A stretch of DNA of 28,842 bases from Streptosporangiaceae bacterium. Its GTDB lineage: Bacteria > Actinomycetota > Actinomycetes > Streptosporangiales > Streptosporangiaceae. The stretch is from contig JASHTQ010000612.1 in the NCBI GenBank assembly GCA_030040475.1, forward strand, positions 1 through 28,842, written 5' to 3'. The notes under the pieces were generated by a model. It saw only the letters and a list, made by a program, of their open reading frames with translations. It was not told the origin of the DNA and did no database searches. Made by a program: the position numbers and the translations under genes. Position 1 is the stretch's first letter; every line of letters begins with the position of its first letter. This document shows positions 23,047 through 28,842 of this stretch, in pieces.

Positions 23047-24741
23047 CTACATGTCCAGGACGATGTCGGTGCCGGGCTCGGCGCAGCAGATGAGGACCTG
23101 CCCGTCAGCCGGCGGTTCCAGCGGCTCCGGGGAGTAGGTGATGTCCCCGGACAGCAGGGGCGTGACGCAGGTGTGGCAGACGCCGGTGCGGCAGCTCCAG
23201 CGGGTGGGAACGTCGCAGGCGTCGGCGAGGTCGAGGACGCTGCGCCCGTGGTTGCCGAAGGGCGCGGTGATGCCGCTGCGGGCGAACGTGACCAGCGGCC
23301 CGGTGCCCGGCCGGCCGGGCGGCTGGTGGGGCGTCTTGCCAGCGTGCCCGGTGAGCCCGGGGTTGATCGAGGCCAGCGCCCCGAACAGCTCGGTGCGGAT
23401 GCGCGCGGGGTCGACGCCGATCGCGGTCAGGGCGTCCCGCATGTCGGTCATGAACGAGGCAGGGCCGCAGATGTAGGCGCTCGCGCTCGCCGGGAGGCCG
23501 AGCGCGGCCAGCTTCTCCTTGGTCAGGCGCCCGCCGGTCGTGCTGTAGAACACGCGCTCGCGGGCCCGCGGCAGGCCCGCGAGCAAGGCGTGCGCCTCGG
23601 CGGCCAGCGGATGCTCGGCCGGTGCGCGGGCACCGTGGATCCACCACAGGTCGCGTTCGCTGCCGGAGTCCGCGAGCCGGTGCAGCATGGCCAGCACCGG
23701 CGTGACGCCGATGCCGGCCGAGACGAGCAGCACCGGCCCGGCGCCGTCGTCGAGGGTGAAGTCGCCGCGAGGTGCGGCCACCTCCAGGACCATCCCGGGC
23801 CGCAGGTCGCGGTTCAGGAAGCCGCTGGCGATGCCGTGCGGCTCCTGCTTGACGCTGATCCGGTAGGTCCCGGCGTCAGGCGCCGAGGACAGCGAGTAGC
23901 TGCGCACCGGGGCCGGCTGCCCGGCGCCGGTGATCCGCAGCGTCAGGTACTGGCCGGCCCGCGCGGCGGGCAGCGGGCTGCCGTCCGGCGCGGCCAGGTA
24001 GATCGACGACACGGTTGCGGTTTCCGGCACCACCCTGGTTACCCGCAGCGGCCGGAACCCGGCCCAGGCCGGCCCGGCGACGCCGGCTGTGCCGTCGGCC
24101 TCGGCAAGCAGGTCGCGGAACGAGCCTTGCCAGCCGGGGCTCAGCGCGGGGATCTGCACGGCAACGCGCAGCTTGTCCTGGTCGCGGCCGGGCAGGTAGA
24201 GCAGCGCGTCGGTGTCGGCCACGCTCAGCGCGTGCGGGCCCGTCCTGGTCTTGACGATCGCATCGCCGGCCTGGAGATGCCCCTCGGTGATGACCCGCAT
24301 GTAGAACCCGGGCCGGTGGTGGCCGACAAGCAGCGCCGGCAGCTCCGGCTCGCCCATGCGCAGGCCCACCCGGTAGCAGGTGACCCGCGGCTGGGTGACC
24401 TCGAACTCGGCCTGGCCGATCCGGTACCTGTCGCCGATGCATACTTCGTCGTCGGGCAGACCGTCGACGGTGAGGTTCTCCCCGAACTGGCCGTAGCCCA
24501 GGTCATCCCGGCCGAAATATCGCTGCCAGTACCGGTACGACTCGATCTGGTAGACGAGCACGGCCCGCTGCTCGCCGCCGTGCCCGGCCAGGTCGCCCTG
24601 GCCGTCACCGTCGATGTTCAGCCGGCGGGCCATCGCCGGGCCCCGTACCGGGTGCTTCCACACCCCCGTGCAGACGGTCTTGCCCTGCCAGGGCACGTCC
24701 TTCGGCAGGCCCACGTTCACCGACACCAGCACCGGCGTCAC
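23047..24741 (-). CDS. MOSC domain / ferredoxin-NADP reductase-like / 2Fe-2S fusion protein
   Basis: A 564-residue three-module protein. The N-terminal MOSC domain (about 1-190) includes LAGHGGEQRAVLVYQ, GQFGENLTVDG and the conserved Cys122 in VTCYRVG, which in the family can bind molybdenum cofactor or sulfur. The middle (about 225-460) is an FNR-type flavin and NAD(P) module, with VRSYSLSSAP for FAD and LVSAGIGVTPVLAMLH for the nucleotide. The C-terminus is a plant-type ferredoxin with Cys517, Cys522, Cys525 and Cys552 or 553. Electrons would pass NAD(P)H to flavin to 2Fe-2S to the MOSC site. YiiM/YcbX-like MOSC proteins reduce N-hydroxylated compounds, so a self-contained reductase of that kind is plausible. 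The GTG overlaps the DUF427 stop by four bases (GTGA). Confidence 0.88.
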   Translation of the reverse strand: MTPVLVSVNVGLPKDVPWQGKTVCTGVWKHPVRGPAMARRLNIDGDGQGDLAGHGGEQRAVLVYQIESYRYWQRYFGRDDLGYGQFGENLTVDGLPDDEVCIGDRYRIGQAEFEVTQPRVTCYRVGLRMGEPELPALLVGHHRPGFYMRVITEGHLQAGDAIVKTRTGPHALSVADTDALLYLPGRDQDKLRVAVQIPALSPGWQGSFRDLLAEADGTAGVAGPAWAGFRPLRVTRVVPETATVSSIYLAAPDGSPLPAARAGQYLTLRITGAGQPAPVRSYSLSSAPDAGTYRISVKQEPHGIASGFLNRDLRPGMVLEVAAPRGDFTLDDGAGPVLLVSAGIGVTPVLAMLHRLADSGSERDLWWIHGARAPAEHPLAAEAHALLAGLPRARERVFYSTTGGRLTKEKLAALGLPASASAYICGPASFMTDMRDALTAIGVDPARIRTELFGALASINPGLTGHAGKTPHQPPGRPGTGPLVTFARSGITAPFGNHGRSVLDLADACDVPTRWSCRTGVCHTCVTPLLSGDITYSPEPLEPPADGQVLICCAEPGTDIVLDM

Positions 24742-25607
24742 GGATGCCTGCCGCGGCCCACTTCGTCGGTGCTGAGGTTACGGTCGGCGCCGTGCGCGAT
24801 CACGCTCTGGCCGGGTTCCAGCCGCATCCGGGTGTCGTCCAGGTACACCTCGACCTTGTCCGGCTCGAAGGAGAGCATGCCGCGGATCTTCCCGACCTCG
24901 GGCCAGGCGTCCTCGTACGACCACACGGCGCGCTTGGCGGCGGCGATGTCGTAGTAGCTGCACATGCCCTTGTACGGGCAGAACGTCTGGCCCTCCGCCG
25001 GGGTCAGCGCCGAGGAGTCCACGTCGGCGCGCGGGACGTACCAGCGCGGCGCGAACCCGGACTCGTACAGGGCAAGCGGGCGGCTGCTGTCGGCGATCAC
25101 CCGGTCCTTGTCGCGGACGACCAGGTGCCTGCTGGCCTGCCGGATATCGATGCGGTGATAGGGGTCCGCTGCGTGGCCGACGATCCGTTCGTCTTCCTCG
25201 TAGAAGGCGTCCATGGCCCGCCACGCGAACGCGATCCGGCCCTTCAGGTCCCCGGCGTAGCCGGGCAGTTCGGTGTGCTGCCAGGCCGCCCGCGGCGTGC
25301 TGCTTGTCCCCGCCCGCACCGTGTACCACGACGTCGGGCCCAGGTCGCGGTGGCGGGTCGTGTGCTCGGCGAGTTCCAGCACGCCGCCGGTGACCGCGCC
25401 GAGCGGGAAGTAGGCCACCGGGTAGCGGCCGGGCTCGTGCAGCAGCACGACGTCCTCGCTCTCGGCTATCCATTCCCCGCCGAACTTGACCCGCATCCGC
25501 CGCCGCAACGGCTCGGCGAACAGCATTCGCTCCGGGAGCGGTTCGGGGACGAGGAAATGGCCGATCGCCCCCGGGGCGAGCGGTCCTTGCTGCCAGGCTA
25601 GGCCCAT
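24738..25607 (-). CDS. DUF427-domain protein (two modules)
   Basis: A 289-residue protein made of two DUF427-type repeats. The second is clearest: RVIADSSRPLALYESGFAPR, then WYVPRADVDSSALTPAEGQT and TFCPYKGMCSYYDIAAAKRA, which is the family's typical core. The first half repeats the pattern with WIAESEDVVLLHEPGRYPVA. The function of DUF427 is not established. The start follows a GGAAGAAGAA purine run. It is the first gene of the operon with the MOSC-reductase fusion (four-base overlap) and the nucleotidyltransferase. The coupling suggests a joint role, perhaps redox modification of a small molecule. Confidence 0.85.
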   Translation of the reverse strand: MGLAWQQGPLAPGAIGHFLVPEPLPERMLFAEPLRRRMRVKFGGEWIAESEDVVLLHEPGRYPVAYFPLGAVTGGVLELAEHTTRHRDLGPTSWYTVRAGTSSTPRAAWQHTELPGYAGDLKGRIAFAWRAMDAFYEEDERIVGHAADPYHRIDIRQASRHLVVRDKDRVIADSSRPLALYESGFAPRWYVPRADVDSSALTPAEGQTFCPYKGMCSYYDIAAAKRAVWSYEDAWPEVGKIRGMLSFEPDKVEVYLDDTRMRLEPGQSVIAHGADRNLSTDEVGRGRHP

Positions 25608-25927
25608 CGTGGTTCTTCTTCCTGCTTCCTGCTTCGCCTAGACGACGTGCCCGCCGCCGGTGATCAGCACGGTGTGCCGTTCTTGGCAGGCACCATTCCC
25701 CCGAATGACGGATTTCTATTCCGCGGCGAAGCAATAGCTTTCCTGCGGCCATCGTGCTAATGGATGAAGACGAGTCTGGCACGTTACTTCGGCCACCGGC
25801 AAGTGTCGGCGGTTTCAAAGAATTTATGACACTTATCGAATTCCCTCATGCGCGTTTCTGCTGGCGCCGCCGCCCGCGCCGAAAAGGGCCTGCGCCCGCG
25901 GGCGGGAGCATGGACGGGCCCGGCCGG
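25608..25927. other. 320-bp intergenic region without a supported gene
   Basis: This region lies between two minus-strand genes and should hold the promoter of the DUF427 operon. It contains a tandem CTTCCTG repeat around 25619-25635 that forms the purine-rich ribosome binding site, and an AT-richer patch at about 25805-25850. On the minus strand a TTGAAA at about 25818 is a possible -35 box, but I see no matching -10. No terminator for the DUF427 operon is expected here. Confidence 0.4.
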
Positions 25928-27142
25928 TCAGGGAATAGCGAGCTGCCGGCGACGCGGCAGCAGCAGCGGGCTGGCGAGGATGAGCAGTCCCGCGGCCGTG
26001 ATGGCCGTGCGCGTGCTTGTGGCGTCGGCGAGCAGCCCGCCGAGTGCGCTGAAGATGGCGATCGAGGCGCCGCTGCTGATCGACCAGGCCGAGAGGGTGC
26101 GGGCGATGCGGTGCCCTGGGGTGTGCTTGAGCCGGTAGGTGGCCAGCACCGGGTTGTACAGGCTCATGCTGATGATGATCGCGAGCTCGACGGCGATCAC
26201 GGTCATCAGGCCCATGACGCCGGGCCGGACGAAGGCGAGGCCGATCAGCCAGACCGCGCGCAGCGCGCCGACTGACCGCAGGACCCTGCGTTCGCCATGC
26301 CGCGCCACGACACGGCGGGCGAGGCGTGAGCCGATCAGCCCGCCGACGCAGGGGGCGGCGAAGGCGAGGCCGTACTGCCAGGGCGGGAAGCGGAGCTGGC
26401 GGAGCAGCAGCACGGCAAGCAGCGGCTCGGTCGCCATGATCAGCCCGCCGACGAGCAGGTTGTTGAGGTAGAGCGCGCGCAGGCCGGGGTGGGTCAGGAT
26501 GTGCCGCCAGCCGTCGAGCAGCTCGCTGGCGCGGACCCGGTTCTCGGCGGTTCGCTGCGGGCGTTCTTCCCGGCCGCGGATCGCGGTGATCCCCAGCGCG
26601 GACAGCAGGTAGCTGACCGCGTCGGCCGTCACGGTGGTGACCGGCCCGAACAGGGTGATCGCCGCGCCTCCAAGCGGCGGCCCGACCGCGATGGAACTCC
26701 ACGTGGTGGACTCGAACCGCGCGTTGGCCACGAGCAGGTCGTCGGGCTTGACCAGGGTCCTGATGCAGGCCCCGCTGGCCGCGTTGAACGCGATCCTGGC
26801 CGAGGCCACCACGGCCGAGACGGCAAGCAGCTGGACGAAGCTGAGGCGGCCGAGGGCGTAGGCAACCGGGATCGTCATCATGGCCGCGAACCGAGCCAGG
26901 TCCATCGCGATCATGATCGGCCGCTTGCGGCGAAACTCCACCCACGGCCCCAGCGGCAGCGCGATCAGCGCGCCCACGGCCGACCCCACCGCTGACAGCG
27001 CCGAAACCCGGGCGGGGCTGGCGTGCAGCACCAGCACGGCGATCAGCGGGAACGCGCCGAACCCCAGCCCGGAGCCGTAGGCGCTGACCGCGTAGGCTGC
27101 CCACAGCCAGCCGAACTGCCGGCCCAGGGATCGCCTCGCCAC
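25928..27142 (-). CDS. MFS transporter, EntS/MFS_3-like exporter
   Basis: A 404-residue transporter with about 12 hydrophobic segments. It opens FGWLWAAYAVSAYGSGLGFG and has a motif-A-like loop LPLGPWVEFRRKRPIMIAMD between TM2 and TM3, a central Arg-rich cytosolic loop (IRGREERPQRTAENRVRASE) and the family pattern MSLYNPVLATYRLKHTPGHR. I chose the GTG at 27140-27142 because GGGAGG lies before it and the longer frame would run into the divergent LysR control region. This family exports siderophores, macrolides and other small molecules; the substrate is not shown. The divergent LysR gene is its likely regulator. Confidence 0.86.
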   Translation of the reverse strand: MARRSLGRQFGWLWAAYAVSAYGSGLGFGAFPLIAVLVLHASPARVSALSAVGSAVGALIALPLGPWVEFRRKRPIMIAMDLARFAAMMTIPVAYALGRLSFVQLLAVSAVVASARIAFNAASGACIRTLVKPDDLLVANARFESTTWSSIAVGPPLGGAAITLFGPVTTVTADAVSYLLSALGITAIRGREERPQRTAENRVRASELLDGWRHILTHPGLRALYLNNLLVGGLIMATEPLLAVLLLRQLRFPPWQYGLAFAAPCVGGLIGSRLARRVVARHGERRVLRSVGALRAVWLIGLAFVRPGVMGLMTVIAVELAIIISMSLYNPVLATYRLKHTPGHRIARTLSAWSISSGASIAIFSALGGLLADATSTRTAITAAGLLILASPLLLPRRRQLAIP

Positions 27143-27273
27143 AGCTCGCGCACCTCCCGCCCGAAGACAACTTGCCGTTGATCGATCCGATCCAAGCAAG
27201 ACGAAGAAGAGCAGAGCAAACAATTGCCGCGGCGGCGAGCCACAACCGTGAGTTGTTCGGTAGGGTCTGGCGC
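27143..27273. promoter_or_regulatory. Divergent MFS/LysR control region with paired ACAAC-N5-GTTG sites
   Basis: ACAAC-TTGCC-GTTGA (27167-27181) and ACAAC-CGTGA-GTTGT (27242-27256) share the same inverted-repeat architecture and lie 75 bases apart, one near each gene start. GCAA-ACAA-TTGC (27216-27227) is a further inverted repeat between them. The region is AT-richer than its surroundings. These are good candidates for operators of the LysR protein. Confidence 0.55.
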
Positions 27274-28221
27274 GTGGATATCGACGCCGTGCGCACCTTC
27301 GTCGCCGCCGCGGACGCCGGCCAGCTGCAGCAAGCGGCCGCCGCGCTGTCGATCACCCAGCAGGCTGCCTCCAAGCGCATCGCCGCGCTCGAGAAAGACC
27401 TGGCTGTGCGCCTGTTTACCCGCACGGCCCGCGGCGTCAGGCTCACCATCGACGGCCAGGCATTCCTGCCGCATGCCCGCGAGCTCCTGCGGGTGGCAGC
27501 GCGGGCCGACGCGTCCGTGCGTCCCGGCCGACGGGCTCTCCGCGTCGACGTGACCAGCAGGCGGATCGCGCCTGCGGTGCTCCTGCAGGACTTCTACCGG
27601 ATGTATGCCCAGATGGAGCTGGACGTCGTGACCCTGGATGCCGACGTCGATGCGGCCATCGACGCGATCGACGCGGGGACGATCGACGCCACCTTCCACG
27701 CGGTTCCGCCGTGGCAGCGCCTGCCGAACGCGATCAGGGCCGCCCACGTCATCGACGAGCCGCACCAGCTACTCGTCGGGCCCCGCCATGCGCTGGCCGG
27801 CGCCCACGCCGTCACGCCGGCGCAGCTTGCCGGGTACAGGATCTGGATGCCTGGCATGGCCCGCGGCACCGAGTGGGCCGACTACTACGACGAGCTGGCC
27901 GCCGCGTTCGGGCTCACCATCGACGTGATCGGGCCGGTCTTCGGTTACGAAGCGCTGCTCGCCGAGATCGCCGACTCCTGCGACCTGGCGACGCTTGTCG
28001 GCGAACGCTCGCGCTACCTGTGGCCAGACAGCTACGACCTGCGGCGCATACCGGTACGCGACCCGGCGCCCGTCTACCCGATGTCGCTGATCTGGCGCGC
28101 CGACAACCCGCATCCGGCGCTCGGCAAGCTTCGCGGCTATCTTCAGTCCAGGCGGGCCGATGCCGGCGATGCCGAGCTGTGGATACCGAAATGGAGACGT
28201 CGGTCAGGTTCAAGGTCGTAG
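27274..28221 (+). CDS. LysR-family transcriptional regulator
   Basis: A 315-residue regulator if the GTG at 27274-27276 is used, which places the family's VDIDAVRTFVAAADAG at the very N-terminus; a longer frame from 27172 has no such support. The winged HTH spans residues about 1-60 with LSITQQAASKRIAALEKDL and VRLFTRTARGVRLT. The effector domain has LLVGPRHALAG and a weakly conserved C-terminus. It is divergent from the MFS exporter and probably controls it and itself. Its last 12 bases overlap the end of the convergent FUSC gene. Confidence 0.9.
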   Translation: MDIDAVRTFVAAADAGQLQQAAAALSITQQAASKRIAALEKDLAVRLFTRTARGVRLTIDGQAFLPHARELLRVAARADASVRPGRRALRVDVTSRRIAPAVLLQDFYRMYAQMELDVVTLDADVDAAIDAIDAGTIDATFHAVPPWQRLPNAIRAAHVIDEPHQLLVGPRHALAGAHAVTPAQLAGYRIWMPGMARGTEWADYYDELAAAFGLTIDVIGPVFGYEALLAEIADSCDLATLVGERSRYLWPDSYDLRRIPVRDPAPVYPMSLIWRADNPHPALGKLRGYLQSRRADAGDAELWIPKWRRRSGSRS

Positions 28222-28842
28222 CCAGGCTAACGGCCGCTTTTCACGGTTACCGTCGGCCGCCCTGGCGATCCGGTTCACCGGAGCAGCCAGGAATCGCCTG
28301 GGCAGCGGCGGGATTACCCGGCCGCCTTCGGGCTGCCCGGCGGTGGCGCGGGCCGGCGAGACGACGGCGGCCTGCAGACGGCGGACGACGTCAAGGTGGT
28401 CGCCGGTCCAGATCATCCGGACCGCGGTGGCGCTGGCTCTGCCGTCGTTATCGAGCAGGTCGCGGCGCACCGCCCGGACCAGGCGCGTGTCGGCGGCCGT
28501 GTCGTGGGCGAGCGGCTGGGGCAGCCCGCCGCCGGTGATCATGATGGTCGCGAGACCGTCGTACCAGCCGGTGACGTGTTCGGCCGTGCCCAGGATCTCC
28601 TGCCGGGCGGCAGCCACGTCGCCGTCGGCCTGGCCGCCGTCGTCCCGCCAGAGGTCAAGTACCGCGTCGGCCTCCAGGCGCAGTCCGGCGACCCCGGTGA
28701 CCAGGCTGGCCACGTCGGCAAGGGGGATCCGCTTCGTGCCGCGCTCGGCCAGGTAGGTGCGGAATGCGTCATCGAGCCGCCGCGATGCCGCGGCGGCCCG
28801 GGCGGCGTCGCCGGCCGGGGCGGGGAGCGCGGGCGTGCCCGG
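28210..28842 (-). CDS. FUSC-family membrane protein, C-terminal cytosolic part (cut by window edge)
   Basis: The frame is open from the right edge to a stop at 28210-28212, giving 210 residues. RRLDDAFRTYLAERGTKRIP, LVTGVAGLRLEADAVLDLW and ASATAVRMIWTGDHL resemble the soluble C-terminal region of actinobacterial FUSC/aromatic acid exporter-like proteins. The membrane helices would lie beyond the window, so the identification rests on the tail alone. An internal GTG at 28713 is not a likely start because the similarity continues upstream of it. Confidence 0.65.
   Translation of the reverse strand, partial: PGTPALPAPAGDAARAAAASRRLDDAFRTYLAERGTKRIPLADVASLVTGVAGLRLEADAVLDLWRDDGGQADGDVAAARQEILGTAEHVTGWYDGLATIMITGGGLPQPLAHDTAADTRLVRAVRRDLLDNDGRASATAVRMIWTGDHLDVVRRLQAAVVSPARATAGQPEGGRVIPPLPRRFLAAPVNRIARAADGNREKRPLAWLRP

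Noticed and set aside
25640..25690. Minus-strand peptide TVLITGGG followed by a stop, resembling a Rossmann start
   Set aside because: Too short and not supported by adjacent in-frame similarity; probably chance.
1..28842. CRISPR arrays, tRNA or rRNA genes, insertion sequences, prophage genes
   Set aside because: No spaced short repeats, tRNA-like cloverleaf, rRNA-like conserved segment, transposase or integrase was seen on either strand.

Overview
The window is very GC-rich and densely packed, with GTG starts, stop/start overlaps and an accessory gene set (LAL-type LuxR regulator, ZAS anti-sigma factor, OmpR-type two-component system, DHA2-type MFS pump) that point to a filamentous or soil actinomycete chromosome. 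I cannot name the genus. I see no rRNA, tRNA, CRISPR array, phage gene or insertion sequence. Both edges cut genes: a luciferase-like monooxygenase on the left and a FUSC-family membrane protein on the right.

Layout. (1) 1-5.5 kb: two flavin-dependent monooxygenases (SsuD-like and NtaA/DszA-like), then a divergent pair made of an FAD/NAD(P)-binding oxidoreductase and a CstB-like metallo-beta-lactamase/rhodanese fusion, followed by an alpha/beta hydrolase. Together this looks like organosulfur and persulfide handling. (2) 5.5-9.4 kb: a haloperoxidase-like hydrolase, a histidine phosphatase and a single reading frame joining a TetR regulator to an alpha/beta hydrolase. A perfect 34-bp palindrome separates that frame from a divergent NAD(P)H:FMN reductase, which could supply reduced flavin to the monooxygenases. 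(3) 9.4-12.2 kb: a LAL-type ATPase/LuxR regulator. (4) 12.4-15.1 kb: a small beta-rich protein, the truncated tail of a sigma factor coupled to a ZAS anti-sigma gene, an intact paralogous sigma factor, and an SDR-fold protein that lacks the catalytic Tyr/Lys. (5) 15.2-21 kb: a repeat-rich intergenic region, a 14-helix MFS pump, a small membrane protein damaged by a copied piece of the MFS gene, a two-component system and a divergent ABC-2 type permease with a large extracytoplasmic domain. (6) 21.2-25.6 kb: a HEIGH-motif putative metallopeptidase and a tightly coupled DUF427 / MOSC-ferredoxin-reductase / nucleotidyltransferase operon. (7) 25.9-28.8 kb: a divergent MFS/LysR pair with matching candidate operators, and the FUSC fragment.

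Intergenic stretches over 300 bases. Within 15129-15601 the annotated repeats lie between 15230 and 15352; I see nothing further from 15353 to the MFS ribosome binding site. 25608-25927 is described below.

I found no complete, clearly new multi-gene system. The strongest oddities are the 44-bp duplication that breaks a small gene, the TetR-hydrolase fusion with its long operator, and the sigma remnant next to an intact sigma paralog and an anti-sigma gene.
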